64,000 nucleotides of DNA from Alphaproteobacteria bacterium (GCA_030425145.1 JAUHVK010000001.1:1-64000), one strand, 5' to 3'; shown: positions 20,845 to 30,240, counted from the stretch's first letter. A program made the numbers and translations. Notes: generated by a model not told the origin, from the sequence alone.

Positions 20845-21798
20845 CTAAGGCAGGGTCAAGTCGACCGTAATCAGACTGTGGTGCTGATCCTGGAGCACAG
20901 GCAAGACCTTTGCATCGACGACCCCGAGGTCAGGTGAAGGCAGCACGTATGACACACGCATCGGGCCTGGCGTGTCCCAATGGGCGGTGGTCTGACCTGC
21001 CAGCGGGTCGTTCACATGCTGTGCCGAGAGAAACTCTGCCATCGCATCACGATATCCATCCCCCCGGTCAGGATCGAGATTGGTATTGGCCGTGAAGAGG
21101 TATGGCCGATCCACCTGCCCGATGATTTGCTCCCACAGGCGCAGCTCATCCCGATTTCGCCGTCCATTCCGGTCTTCAGGACCGTCGAACACCGGCGGCC
21201 CGGCATGCCCGACCAAGAGCGATAGCCGGTGTGCGTGACCCTGAGCGCCAATCTCGACCGGAACAATCCAATGTCCGCCCGAGGACAGGCGTTGCGTATC
21301 GCGACCGGTATCCGACTCTGCCATCAGCCCATCTGGCACATCGCGCCACAGCAGATCGTTGAAGGATCGTACTTCGGTATGAAAAGTCGGATATCGCGAG
21401 AGGATAGCAAGCGCCTCCTCACCTGGAAAGCGGCCAAAGGCTTGCGAATCCTCGGGCTCACCGAACCTTCCATCGCTATCCATGTCGGCCAATGTTGGGA
21501 CACCGGCATTCGAGCGCAATGGGATGGCGAAGGCATACCCCCCGTCAATCAGGTCCGCGAATGCAGCAAGTGTTTGCCCACTCGCATCGAAATCGAACCG
21601 GGTGAGCACAACGATGTCCGCGTCGGCAGATTGAATCTCGTTTGCGAAAGTGACGAGTTGCTCATCCCGGTTGGCTAGGTCACGCAACAACAGGCCCGGA
21701 CCATTCCGCGTCACAGGGGCGTGCCAGAGTGCGACCCGAAGATCCTGGGCTAGCGCCATACCCGTCGAAAAGATGACCGCGGCGCACAGCCCGATCAA
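20845..21798 (-). CDS. Secreted endonuclease/exonuclease/phosphatase-family protein
   Basis: 317 residues from a TTG at 21798 that overlaps the stop of the preceding membrane protein gene (TTGA). This start gives a good signal peptide, MIGLCAAVIFSTGMALAQ, while the longer frame to 21981 merely antisenses nothing useful and overlaps the upstream gene. After the signal peptide come EEP-type segments: ADIVVLTRFDFD near residue 60, a FGEPEDSQAFGRFPG loop, LVGHAGPPVF and LFTANTNLDPDRGDGY (about 235-250), where the family normally has GDFN. Asn-Thr-Asn-Leu-Asp fits a divergent catalytic block. Activity (nuclease or phosphodiesterase) is inferred; it may be a periplasmic hydrolase. Confidence 0.75.
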   Translation of the reverse strand: MIGLCAAVIFSTGMALAQDLRVALWHAPVTRNGPGLLLRDLANRDEQLVTFANEIQSADADIVVLTRFDFDASGQTLAAFADLIDGGYAFAIPLRSNAGVPTLADMDSDGRFGEPEDSQAFGRFPGEEALAILSRYPTFHTEVRSFNDLLWRDVPDGLMAESDTGRDTQRLSSGGHWIVPVEIGAQGHAHRLSLLVGHAGPPVFDGPEDRNGRRNRDELRLWEQIIGQVDRPYLFTANTNLDPDRGDGYRDAMAEFLSAQHVNDPLAGQTTAHWDTPGPMRVSYVLPSPDLGVVDAKVLPVLQDQHHSLITVDLTLP

Positions 21799-22631
21799 AC
21801 CATTTGCAATTCGTCTTCCTGTGCGTAGGCGCGGCGGCGCTTTTCTTCGATCAGAGCGGCCACACGGAAGAACGCAATTCCCCGCATCATCAACGTCAAT
21901 GGAAGAAAGGCCCATGCGCACAGCACCCAGATGAAAATCTCCGGCATCACGAGCATCGAGGCATCGAAGGTGCCAATCCACATCCGCAGCAACGCCGGGA
22001 TCAGGAATGGCAGCAAGAACCCTAAGGCGAGGTTAAAATGCGCATCGCGTTTCAGGCGGAACAGCACGTCACGGCCCGAGGTCGGATCAAACAGCGGGAG
22101 ATTGATCCAGAAGTTGAACGCGGTTTTCCGGATCGGCCAGAAAATGAACCGGGCATATACCCAGAACAGAAACAACGCGACCAGTGAGACCAAGAACAGG
22201 AGGCTGGAGATTCGCGTCGCAGCAGTGATGTCAAACCGGAACGGCAGATCAGCATAAGCAATCGACATCAAACGTACTGGTGAATACGGGAAGTCAAACA
22301 TGGTGGCCGCGGTGACGGAGAGCGACTCCAGCATTGTCGGTGGCAGGTTCGGATCGCGCGCGCCTGACGACATCAGCAAGGCGGCAAACAACACGCTGAA
22401 GAACAGCGCGAGAAACCTTAAGCGATTGAACGGCGGCGCATTCCGGAATTCCAGAAAGGTCGGATACTCGCTGTTGTACTCGGCAAACGTCACCACCGCC
22501 GCGACAAGCGCAACCAACGCTGCCATTTGCGCTGCATCGCTGGAGGTTCCTGGCATCACCAACGACGGCAACACCACAAGCAACGCCATCAACAGCGCCC
22601 GCACAGCTGATCCGATGATCCGCTTGACCAC
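21795..22631 (-). CDS. Conserved Rhodobacterales-type integral membrane protein, unknown function
   Basis: A 278-residue protein with about seven predicted membrane helices, for example ALLMALLVVLPSLVM (about 12-26), MAALVALVAAVVTFA, FLALFFSVLFAALLM, a pair near 140-160 and the C-terminal pair LLPFLIPALLRMW and FIWVLCAWAFLPLTLM. It ends with a basic, then acidic tail. I do not recognise a characterised family. Its stop overlaps the TTG start of the secreted EEP-like gene, so the two are probably translated together and may act in the same envelope process. It lies between leuD and leuB on the same strand. Confidence 0.75.
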   Translation of the reverse strand: MVKRIIGSAVRALLMALLVVLPSLVMPGTSSDAAQMAALVALVAAVVTFAEYNSEYPTFLEFRNAPPFNRLRFLALFFSVLFAALLMSSGARDPNLPPTMLESLSVTAATMFDFPYSPVRLMSIAYADLPFRFDITAATRISSLLFLVSLVALFLFWVYARFIFWPIRKTAFNFWINLPLFDPTSGRDVLFRLKRDAHFNLALGFLLPFLIPALLRMWIGTFDASMLVMPEIFIWVLCAWAFLPLTLMMRGIAFFRVAALIEEKRRRAYAQEDELQMV

Positions 22632-22755
22632 TCTGGTTTCCCTTCAAATCGGATGGACGCGATACGCTGCCGCGGCCTTATTCCAAATTTGTGCCGCCAG
22701 GTTTTGGCGGACTGCCTCATTCTTGCCCCAGTTTTGCCCAAGTTCGCAGAGCGGC

Positions 22756-22869
22756 TCAACTCTGCTTTGCGTCTATCTCTGTGAAATCATTGGATTCGCC
22801 GAAAAACTGGTGCGCGATTACATCAGCGCTTGCCGCAAAATATGGCAGCGGACGGAACAGCCACAACAT
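22756..22869 (-). CDS. Candidate 37-codon small ORF between leuD and the membrane protein gene
   Basis: Minus-strand ATG at 22869, stop TGA at 22758-22756, encoding 37 residues that begin MLWLFRPLPYFAAS, a short hydrophobic stretch. It starts just beyond the leuD terminator and has no good ribosome binding site. The rest of the 305-bp gap (22632-22936) shows nothing else apart from that terminator. It could be the remnant of a small membrane protein or chance; I give it low weight. Confidence 0.22.
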   Translation of the reverse strand: MLWLFRPLPYFAASADVIAHQFFGESNDFTEIDAKQS

Positions 22870-22880
22870 CTTGTAGGTCG

Positions 22881-22911
22881 GAAAAAACAAAGGCCGCCCC
22901 AAAGGACGGCC
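22881..22911 (-). terminator. Rho-independent terminator of leuCD
   Basis: Read on the minus strand: GGCCGTCC, loop TTTG, GGGCGGCC (22911-22892) forms eight pairs with one G-U, followed by TTTGTTTTTT (22891-22881 region). It lies 26 bp after the leuD stop. Confidence 0.88.
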
Positions 22912-22936
22912 CAAGTCATTCGCTGTTTTGTAAGGC

Positions 22937-23542
22937 TTAAACCCAGGGGCGAGCCTGAGATGCCTGCGCCTCGAAGCTGTCGATCGCAGAGGCCTTCTCC
23001 ATCGTCAAACCGATGTCATCCAGGCCGTTCATCAGGCAATGCTTCTTGAAGCTGTCAAGCTCGAAGGAAAAGCTCTCGCCGTCTGAACTGGTGACCGTCT
23101 GGTTCTCCAGATCAACAGTCATCCGCGCGTTGGAGCCTTTTTCAGCATCCTTCATCAGCACTTCCACAGCCTCTTTCGGGAGAACGATCGGCAGGATGCC
23201 GTTCTTGAAGCAGTTGTTGTAGAAGATGTCAGCGAAGGAGGTCGAGATAACCGACCGAATGCCAAAATCCTTGAGCGCCCACGGCGCGTGCTCACGCGAA
23301 GACCCGCAGCCGAAATTGTCACCGGCTACGAGAATTTCGGCATCGCGATACTGCGGCTTGTTGAGAACGAAATCAGGGATTTCGTTTCCGGCATCATCGT
23401 AACGCATTTCGTCAAACAGGTTCACACCCAGACCCGAGCGCTTGATCGTTTTCAGAAACTGCTTGGGGATGATCATATCAGTGTCGATATTCACCAGCGG
23501 CATAGGCGCCGCGATCCCGGTGAGTTTTTCGAATTTTTCCAT
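22937..23542 (-). CDS. leuD: 3-isopropylmalate dehydratase small subunit
   Basis: A 201-residue swivel-domain subunit. Recognisable parts are [23 protein letters not shown] (residues about 17-39, cited as landmark), [19 protein letters not shown] with the substrate-binding Ser/Arg loop, and [17 protein letters not shown]. With LeuC it isomerises 2-isopropylmalate to 3-isopropylmalate. The ATG shares one base with the leuC stop (TAATG), so translation is coupled and the subunits are made together. A strong terminator follows. Confidence 0.97.
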   Translation of the reverse strand: MEKFEKLTGIAAPMPLVNIDTDMIIPKQFLKTIKRSGLGVNLFDEMRYDDAGNEIPDFVLNKPQYRDAEILVAGDNFGCGSSREHAPWALKDFGIRSVISTSFADIFYNNCFKNGILPIVLPKEAVEVLMKDAEKGSNARMTVDLENQTVTSSDGESFSFELDSFKKHCLMNGLDDIGLTMEKASAIDSFEAQASQARPWV

Positions 23543-24945
23543 TACATCATCTCCCGCACATCGGTGAGTTTTCCGGTGATCGCCGCAGCCGCAGCCATCG
23601 CGGGCGACATGAGGTGTGTTCGACCACCACGCCCCTGACGGCCTTCGAAATTGCGGTTCGATGTGGCCGCGCAGCGTTCACCCGGAGCCAGCTGGTCAGG
23701 GTTCATCGCAAGGCACATAGAGCACCCGGCAAGACGCCATTCAAAGCCAGCTTCTTTGAAGATGTCAGCCAGTCCTTCTTCCTCGGCCTGCGCGCGCACA
23801 AGGCCAGAGCCCGGAACAACCATCGCCCGTTTCACTGCGATCTTCTTGCCCTTGAGGATTTCGGCTGCTGCGCGAAGATCCTCGATCCGGCCATTGGTGC
23901 AGGAACCGATAAAGACCGTGTCTATCTCGATGTCCGAGAGCTTCTGACCCGGTGTCAGGCCCATATACTCGATCGAGCGCTTCGCTGCGCCAACCTTGCC
24001 ACCCTCAAAGCTTTCGGGGGCAGGAACCTCTGCGGTGATCGGTAATACGTCTTCAGGCGAGGTGCCCCACGTCACGACCGGTGCGATGTCTTCACCCTTG
24101 ATGGTGATTACTTTGTCCCAATGCGCGTCTTCGTCAGAGAAGAGGGTTTTCCACCAGGTCAACGCTGCTTCCCATTGCGCACCTTTCGGCGCGTGCGGGC
24201 GGCCTTTGACGTATTCAAAAGTCTTTTCGTCCGGAGCGATCAGCCCAGCGCGAGCACCACCTTCGATCGCCATGTTGCAGACGGTCATGCGACCTTCCAT
24301 CGACAGATCGCGGATCGCTTCACCGCAATACTCGATGACATAACCCGTACCGCCAGCAGTACCGGTCTTGCCGATCACCGACAGGGTGATGTCCTTAGCG
24401 GTCACACCGGGGCGCAGCTTGCCGGTGATTTCGACCTTCATGTTTTTGGATTTCTTCTGGATCAACGTCTGGGTGGCCAGAACATGCTCGACCTCGGACG
24501 TACCAATGCCATGCGCCAGCGCGCCGAAGGCACCATGCGTCGCAGTGTGCGAGTCGCCACAAACCACGGTCATGCCCGGCAGGGTCCAGCCCTGTTCCGG
24601 CCCGACGATGTGAACGATGCCCTGACGGACATCGGACACCGGATAATAGTGGATGCCGAAATCCTTGGCGTTCTTGTCGAGCGCCGCAACCTGAATCGCG
24701 CTGTCTTCGGTCATGTTCTTGGGGTCTTCACGACCCGGCGTCGTGGGGACGTTGTGATCCGGAACCGCGATTGTCTTGTCCGGTGCACGCACCGACCGAC
24801 CTGCCATCCGCAGACCTTCAAAAGCCTGGGGGCTGGTCACTTCGTGAACGAGGTGACGGTCGATGTAGAGAAGGCAGGTGCCGTCGTCGGACTCATGTGC
24901 GACATGGGCATCCCAGATTTTGTCATAGAGCGTTTTGGGGGACAT
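23542..24945 (-). CDS. leuC: 3-isopropylmalate dehydratase large subunit
   Basis: A 467-residue aconitase-family protein. The 4Fe-4S cluster cysteines are present: one in [16 protein letters not shown] (about residue 348) and a pair in [14 protein letters not shown] (about 408-421). Other family marks are [21 protein letters not shown] and the N-terminal [15 protein letters not shown]. With LeuD it forms isopropylmalate isomerase of leucine synthesis. The ribosome binding site GGGAGAGG precedes the ATG. No run of leucine codons typical of attenuation is seen in the leader, although a 28-codon frame exists there. Confidence 0.97.
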   Translation of the reverse strand: MSPKTLYDKIWDAHVAHESDDGTCLLYIDRHLVHEVTSPQAFEGLRMAGRSVRAPDKTIAVPDHNVPTTPGREDPKNMTEDSAIQVAALDKNAKDFGIHYYPVSDVRQGIVHIVGPEQGWTLPGMTVVCGDSHTATHGAFGALAHGIGTSEVEHVLATQTLIQKKSKNMKVEITGKLRPGVTAKDITLSVIGKTGTAGGTGYVIEYCGEAIRDLSMEGRMTVCNMAIEGGARAGLIAPDEKTFEYVKGRPHAPKGAQWEAALTWWKTLFSDEDAHWDKVITIKGEDIAPVVTWGTSPEDVLPITAEVPAPESFEGGKVGAAKRSIEYMGLTPGQKLSDIEIDTVFIGSCTNGRIEDLRAAAEILKGKKIAVKRAMVVPGSGLVRAQAEEEGLADIFKEAGFEWRLAGCSMCLAMNPDQLAPGERCAATSNRNFEGRQGRGGRTHLMSPAMAAAAAITGKLTDVREMM

Positions 24946-25205
24946 TGGTCCTCTCCCTTGCGTTTCTAAAATATCGTGTTGGGTCGTCAGGGTTCGGGCG
25001 CAGCGTTATAGCCGCGCGAGCACCGTGTGGGTCGCACCGAAAAAACGTTCCCGCAAACGCGCACGTTCGGCCAGATCGAAAACCATTTCCATATGCGCTG
25101 CCTTACATCATCGCCCCGTCTTGCTGCAAGTGCGGCGCTGCTCTCCAACCTTGAGAAACGCCTCCAGGCATGTGATCCGACACCGAAATCCTCTCGTGCT
25201 TCAAA
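24946..25205. other. Gap upstream of leuC (leader region)
   Basis: This 260-bp stretch separates leuC from the small ORF at 25206. It should carry the leuCD promoter on the minus strand, but I could not assign a convincing -35/-10 pair. A 28-codon minus-strand frame (25092-25006) has four separate Leu codons but no run and no terminator-type alternative hairpin, so I do not call a leucine attenuator. Nothing else is evident. Confidence 0.4.
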
Positions 25206-25349
25206 ATGACGGGTAAAATGCTGACAAAACTGAACATAATAAATCTTGGGCTTATTACTATTCTTGGCGCGGGCCTGATCGCGAACACGGCTGGTGCGGA
25301 TACAGGTTTACGTCCCGTGGCCATCGTGTTGCCATTTGCAGATTCTTAA
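25206..25349 (+). CDS. Candidate small secreted protein (47 codons)
   Basis: ATG at 25206 (or the in-frame ATG at 25218) opens a frame of 47 (43) residues ending TAA at 25347-25349. The peptide has the profile of a signal sequence: basic start MLTKLN, hydrophobic core LGLITILGAGLIA, a possible cleavage site after NTAGA, then a short tail rich in Val, Leu and Pro ending FADS. There is no strong Shine-Dalgarno. It stands alone between leuC (divergent) and the MscS gene. No family is recognised. The strong signal-peptide character in so short a frame is the main support. Confidence 0.4.
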   Translation: MTGKMLTKLNIINLGLITILGAGLIANTAGADTGLRPVAIVLPFADS

Positions 25350-25409
25350 CCGGTTGCGCTAGCGCTATAGCAGTGCGACGCTGTTCCTACGCAGCCAGCC
25401 GGGAATAGA

Positions 25410-26744
25410 ATGGGCCCTGATGTCGTCTCACCTGAAACGCTGACCGAGGTCACACTCGATTTTTATGTTTGGGCTCAAGCGTTCTTGTCCAATTTATTGA
25501 GGCCCTGGAACGCCTACCAACTGCTGATCGCTCTTGGCATCTTTGTGACGGCGCACCTTTTGGCTGCCCTGATCAAGCCAAGAATGCACGAATGGATGCG
25601 CGGCCTTGAAGGCTGGCCGAAATGGCGGATGCGCGCTTTGGTCGTGTTCCATCGCCGCCTGCGCATGGTTCTCTTCGTCGCGCTGATCTGGCTGGTTGTT
25701 TTCGTCATGCGAGAAATCACATGGCCATCGCGTTCTTACTTGCTTGCGATCATCGCCAATCTTTCGACGGCTTGGCTCCTCATCGCCTTTGCAACCCGCC
25801 TGATCAAGAACGCGCTAATGCGGTCGGTTGTGCGCTATGGTGCTTGGATCTGGGTCACGCTTTCGATCACTGGTCTGGCGGGAGAAGCCCAATCCCTCCT
25901 CGATAGTGCTGCAGTAACCATCGGCGAAACACGGCTGTCACTATGGTTGGTGATACAGGCCATCGTCATTGTCGCAACGCTTCTGACCCTGGCCCGCATC
26001 ATCAGCAGTACGACCGCTGCAACGATCCGGCGGAATGAAGATATTTCCCCGTCGATGCAGGTGCTTGCAATCAAGTTCCTGCAAGTTGCCCTCTTCGGAA
26101 CTGCGTTTTTTCTCGGTCTTCGCATCGTCGGGGTCGATCTCACAGGGCTTGCGGTGCTGTCCGGGGCCATTGGTGTCGGCCTCGGCTTTGGCCTTCAAAA
26201 GGTCGTATCGAACCTCGTCTCCGGCATCATCATCCTGCTCGACAAGTCGATCAAACCGGGTGACGTGATCTCGCTCGGCGATACCTTCGGGTGGATCAAC
26301 AGCCTTGGTGCGCGCTACGTGAGCGTGGTCACACGCGATGGCAAGGAATACCTGATCCCGAACGAAGACCTGATCACCGGTCAGGTGGTGAACTGGTCCC
26401 ACTCCAACGAATTTGTGCGTTTGGACATTTACTTTGGGACAGCCTATTCCGACGATCCGCACAAGGTCCGCGAGATCGCAATCAATGCGGCGAAATCGGT
26501 TGACCGTGTCCTCAGCTTCAAACCGCCGGTGTGTCACATCGTAGGCTTTGGCGACAGCTCTGTGGACTACATCCTGCGCTTTTGGATCCGTGATCCAACG
26601 GGCGGGCTGACCAATATCCGGGGCAACGTCTACCTCGCACTTTGGGACGCATTCCATGACAACGGAATTTCGATCCCGTTCCCGCAGAGAGAGGTCAAAC
26701 TACTGGAAGGGTCGCAACTTGCGACAACAACGCACCCGGACTGA
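25410..26744 (+). CDS. MscS-family mechanosensitive ion channel
   Basis: A 444-residue membrane protein with about five to six helices in the first 250 residues and the MscS core after them. The pore helix is AIGVGLGFGLQKVVSNLVSG (about residues 252-271), rich in Gly/Ala packing positions, followed by the beta domain IKPGDVISLGDTFGWI and LIPNEDLITGQVVNWS. The C-terminal alpha/beta part is PFPQREVKLL. It would release solutes on hypo-osmotic shock. It is longer than the small E. coli MscS (286 residues) because of additional N-terminal helices, as in YbdG/YnaI types. Confidence 0.93.
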   Translation: MGPDVVSPETLTEVTLDFYVWAQAFLSNLLRPWNAYQLLIALGIFVTAHLLAALIKPRMHEWMRGLEGWPKWRMRALVVFHRRLRMVLFVALIWLVVFVMREITWPSRSYLLAIIANLSTAWLLIAFATRLIKNALMRSVVRYGAWIWVTLSITGLAGEAQSLLDSAAVTIGETRLSLWLVIQAIVIVATLLTLARIISSTTAATIRRNEDISPSMQVLAIKFLQVALFGTAFFLGLRIVGVDLTGLAVLSGAIGVGLGFGLQKVVSNLVSGIIILLDKSIKPGDVISLGDTFGWINSLGARYVSVVTRDGKEYLIPNEDLITGQVVNWSHSNEFVRLDIYFGTAYSDDPHKVREIAINAAKSVDRVLSFKPPVCHIVGFGDSSVDYILRFWIRDPTGGLTNIRGNVYLALWDAFHDNGISIPFPQREVKLLEGSQLATTTHPD

Positions 26745-26813
26745 CGGAACGTTGCGGCTGACTCCGCAAAGCCTGTCGCACATACTGCGCGCGACAAAAT
26801 AAAGGAGTCTCTC

Positions 26814-27992
26814 ATGGCAGACGATATCGTACTTCTCGACGGTGCGCGCACCGCTATCGGCACCTTTGGCGGATCATTGGCTGCCACGCCTCCGTCCGAC
26901 CTTGGGGCAGCAGTCGCCAAAGCCGCGATGGAGCGGTCCGGGGTCGAAGGTGGTCAGATCGGGCATGTCTTTTACGGGCATGTCATCAACACCGAACCCC
27001 GCGACATGTATCTCAGCCGGATCGCGGCGATCCAGGCCGGGATTCCTGAAACGACCCCCGCTATGAACGTGAACCGCCTCTGCGGATCGGGCGCTCAGGC
27101 AATTGTGTCGGCCATTCAATCCCTGATGCTGGGCGATGCGGAATTCGCTCTGGCTGGCGGCGCCGAAAGCATGAGCCGTTCTCCCTATATCGTGCCGGAT
27201 CAGCGTTGGGGCGCTAAGATGGGCGACATCCGCACACTCGACATGATGCTGGGCGCACTGAACTGCCCCTTCGGCACAGGCCACATGGGGGTGACGGCGG
27301 AAAACGTCGCGGCCGAGCACGACATCACCCGCGACGCGCAAGACGCCTTTGCGCTGGAAAGCCAGAAGCGCGCGGCGAGAGCCATCGAGGAAGGCCGCTT
27401 CAAGAGCCAGATCATCCCGGTTGAGGTCAAAGTCAAACGCGACATGGTGCCGTTCGAGACGGATGAGCACCCCAAGGCCACCACGATGGAAGCGCTCGGC
27501 GGTCTGAAGACCGTGTTCCAGAAAGACGGCACCGTCACGGCCGGCAACGCCTCGGGCATCAACGATGGTGCAGCGGCTGTCGTTCTGGCCACCGCGTCTG
27601 CCGCCGAAAAGGGCGGCCTCAAACCCAAAGCGCGCATTCTGGGCTATGCCCATGCCGGCGTCCGACCCGAGGTGATGGGCATCGGCCCCGTGCCTGCGGT
27701 CGAAAACCTGCTCAAGCGGACAGGCCTGTCGATTAATGATTTCGACGTGATCGAAAGCAACGAGGCCTTCGCGGCACAGGCGCTTGCCGTGAACAAGGGA
27801 CTTGGCCTTGATCCGGCGAAAGTGAACCCGAACGGCGGTGCTATCGCGCTCGGTCATCCCGTTGGCGCAACCGGTGCGATCATCACAGTCAAAGCACTCT
27901 ATGAACTGGAGCGCATTGGCGGATCGAAGGCGCTGATCACCATGTGCATCGGCGGCGGTCAGGGCATCGCACTGGCTATCGAACGCCTGTAA
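26814..27992 (+). CDS. Acetyl-CoA acetyltransferase / beta-ketothiolase
   Basis: A 392-residue thiolase. The acyl-accepting cysteine is in NVNRLCGSGAQAIV (about residue 89), the catalytic histidine in GGAIALGHPVGATGA (about 348) and the second cysteine in MCIGGGQGIA (about 378). Length and motifs fit biosynthetic/BktB-type thiolases that condense or cleave short beta-ketoacyl-CoAs. The ribosome binding site is AAAGGAG. No reductase or PHA synthase gene is adjacent, so a role in polyhydroxyalkanoate synthesis cannot be claimed from context. A hairpin follows at 28018-28045. Confidence 0.93.
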   Translation: MADDIVLLDGARTAIGTFGGSLAATPPSDLGAAVAKAAMERSGVEGGQIGHVFYGHVINTEPRDMYLSRIAAIQAGIPETTPAMNVNRLCGSGAQAIVSAIQSLMLGDAEFALAGGAESMSRSPYIVPDQRWGAKMGDIRTLDMMLGALNCPFGTGHMGVTAENVAAEHDITRDAQDAFALESQKRAARAIEEGRFKSQIIPVEVKVKRDMVPFETDEHPKATTMEALGGLKTVFQKDGTVTAGNASGINDGAAAVVLATASAAEKGGLKPKARILGYAHAGVRPEVMGIGPVPAVENLLKRTGLSINDFDVIESNEAFAAQALAVNKGLGLDPAKVNPNGGAIALGHPVGATGAIITVKALYELERIGGSKALITMCIGGGQGIALAIERL

Positions 27993-28017
27993 ACTTCGGG
28001 CAATACTCTGCTTTCAA

Positions 28018-28045
28018 AACCCGGCTGACCACCCTCGGCCGGGTT
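28018..28045 (+). terminator. Probable terminator after the thiolase gene
   Basis: AACCCGGC (28018-28025) pairs perfectly with GCCGGGTT (28038-28045) around a 12-nt loop; the tail AATTCATTC is only moderately T-rich, so termination may be partial. Confidence 0.55.
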
Positions 28046-28101
28046 AATTCATTCTTCACCATGATCCCGGACAGTCCCAAAACGGAATGACGGAGGTCTG
28101 G

Positions 28102-30240
28102 ATGAGTCTCGCCAACAAGCTGGCAGAGGAACGGCGTGCCCGTTTGGCCGCTGAACGCCTTTTGGAACTCAAGCAGGCCGAACTGTTCGCCGCCAATCGC
28201 AAGCTGGGCAATCACGCACAGAAACTCAGCAACGAAATCGTTGAAACGCGGGCCGAAGTGGCGATGGTGCGCGGCGAAAACCAGCGCGTCAAAACCGAGT
28301 TGGGCGTTGCCAACGAAAAGATCCAGATCGCCGAACGCCGCTTGTGGCACTCCATCGAGACCATTCAGGACGGTTTCGCCTTTTTCGACGCCGACAATCG
28401 CATGATCGTCGCCAACCGCGCCTATCTCGCGGTGTTCGAGGATTTAGAAGAGGTGCAGCCGGGCATCACCTATCCCCGCATCCTTCAGCTTCTGACCGAG
28501 GAAGGCATCGTCAATATCGGCGATGAACGCCCCGCCGACTGGCGCGCACGAATGCAGGACCGGTGGCAACAAGACGATCCGCAGCCAATGGAAATCCAAC
28601 TTTGGAATGGTGAGCATGTCCGCATCTTCGACCGACGTGGCCCGACTGGTGACGTGGTCAGCCTTGCGCTCAACATCACCTCCAGCGTTCGGTACGAGGA
28701 ACAGTTGCACGATGCGCGAGAACGGGCCGAAGCCGCGAACCGCGCGAAATCAGCATTCCTTGCCAATATGAGCCATGAGATCCGCACGCCAATGAACGGG
28801 GTCGTCGGCATGGCTGATCTGCTGACAGAAACCGATCTTGACCCGGAACAGCGCCTTTTTGTGGAAACGATCAAGCATTCTGGCGAGGCGTTGCTGGTCA
28901 TCATCAATGACGTCCTCGATTACTCGAAAATCGACGCCGACAAGCTGGTTTTGCACCCGGAGCCTTTCGATCTCGAAAAGACGCTGCAGGAGGTTGTGAT
29001 GCTCTTACAACCCTCCGCGCAGGCCAAAGGTCTTGCGCTTACAATCGATTATGATCTCAACCAGCCGACAAAGTTCGTCGCAGACCCGGGGCGCATCCGT
29101 CAGATTGTCACCAACCTGATGGGCAACGCCGTCAAATTCACGCTGGAAGGCCATGTTCAATTGCGGGTCGCCGGAGAGCCGGTTTCGGAGGCCGAAACCA
29201 AACTGAGCATCACTGTCGAAGACACAGGCATCGGGATCGACGCAGATAAAGTCGACCATGTTTTCGGCGAATTCAATCAGGTCGAGGATGACCGCAACCG
29301 CCAATTTGAAGGGACTGGGCTCGGTCTGACGATCACCAAACGTCTGGTCGAGCTTATGGGCGGAAAGATTTGGGTCACGTCCGAGGCTGGTGTGGGAAGT
29401 TGTTTCGGCTTTTCCGTGACGCTAGCTGTTGATCCGGGTGCATCCGAAACTGCGCCAATTCTCGGTGCGGCGATCCAGAGCATCCTTGTGATAGAAGGCG
29501 ATACAACCGAAACGTCGCTCAGCAATCAGATCAGGGCACTCGGCGGTAAAATCGAATCCATCAGCGACCCGGCTAGTTTGACGTCGGAACACGTCGGACG
29601 CGCAAATCTCATCGTGACGTCCATCGAAGCGTCCAGCCCGATGTTTGCGGCCACAGTCGACACTCTGAAGCATCTAAAATCAACGACGCCAGTAGTGTTT
29701 CTCTCGTCCGACCCGGGCCATATAGCGGAAACCGGTTTACCAAATATCCACTGCCTCCAGAATCCTTACACGCGCACCGATCTGATCGAGGCCGTTCTGA
29801 AATCTGCGCGCCCAAGCGAACCGGAGAAAGCGACGCCCGCACCTGTTCCGCCGAGTTTGCCAAAGGTCTTGCTGGCCGAGGACAACCGGACCAACCAGCT
29901 CGTCTTTCGCAAGATGATAGGCAAGCTTCAGATCGACCTCGCCATCGCAAACGATGGGTTCGAAGCCGTGACAGCTTTCGAAACAGATGCACCCGACATC
30001 ATCTTCATGGACATTTCAATGCCCGGCATGGATGGCAAAGAGGCCACCGCGCGTATCCGCCAGCTTGAGGGCGCGGGGCCGAATGTGCCGATCATAGCAG
30101 TCACCGCACATGCTATGGACGGCGACCGCGACATGATCCTCAAAGCCGGACTGACCGATTACCTCACCAAACCGCTGCGCAAGGATGCACTGCTCGAAAA
30201 GCTGGAACTATACTGCCCGCAGCTTCAGCTGGCGTCGTAA
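28102..30240 (+). CDS. Hybrid sensor histidine kinase/response regulator with a degenerate receiver
   Basis: 712 residues from ATG 28102, chosen because GGAGG lies 5 nt upstream; ATG 28087 has no such site. Order: N-terminal coiled coil (about 1-70), PAS-like domain (about 80-190), HisKA with H225 in MSHEIRTP, HATPase with DTGIG (374-378) and GTGLGL (404-409), a receiver-like domain at about 461-570, and a full receiver at about 590-705 with phospho-acceptor D637 in IFMDISMPG. The middle domain has VTSIEA where the Asp should be, so it is probably not phosphorylated. No membrane helix is seen, so it is cytoplasmic. Its signal and its output are unknown. It overlaps yaaA at the 3' end. Confidence 0.9.
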   Translation: MSLANKLAEERRARLAAERLLELKQAELFAANRKLGNHAQKLSNEIVETRAEVAMVRGENQRVKTELGVANEKIQIAERRLWHSIETIQDGFAFFDADNRMIVANRAYLAVFEDLEEVQPGITYPRILQLLTEEGIVNIGDERPADWRARMQDRWQQDDPQPMEIQLWNGEHVRIFDRRGPTGDVVSLALNITSSVRYEEQLHDARERAEAANRAKSAFLANMSHEIRTPMNGVVGMADLLTETDLDPEQRLFVETIKHSGEALLVIINDVLDYSKIDADKLVLHPEPFDLEKTLQEVVMLLQPSAQAKGLALTIDYDLNQPTKFVADPGRIRQIVTNLMGNAVKFTLEGHVQLRVAGEPVSEAETKLSITVEDTGIGIDADKVDHVFGEFNQVEDDRNRQFEGTGLGLTITKRLVELMGGKIWVTSEAGVGSCFGFSVTLAVDPGASETAPILGAAIQSILVIEGDTTETSLSNQIRALGGKIESISDPASLTSEHVGRANLIVTSIEASSPMFAATVDTLKHLKSTTPVVFLSSDPGHIAETGLPNIHCLQNPYTRTDLIEAVLKSARPSEPEKATPAPVPPSLPKVLLAEDNRTNQLVFRKMIGKLQIDLAIANDGFEAVTAFETDAPDIIFMDISMPGMDGKEATARIRQLEGAGPNVPIIAVTAHAMDGDRDMILKAGLTDYLTKPLRKDALLEKLELYCPQLQLAS

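Noticed and set aside
25006-25092. 28-codon minus-strand frame upstream of leuC as a leucine attenuator peptide
   Set aside because: Its four leucine codons are scattered, no alternative terminator hairpin follows, and no Shine-Dalgarno is visible.
26874-27857. 327-codon frame antisense to the thiolase gene
   Set aside because: Shadow of a well-conserved thiolase; no domain is recognisable in it.
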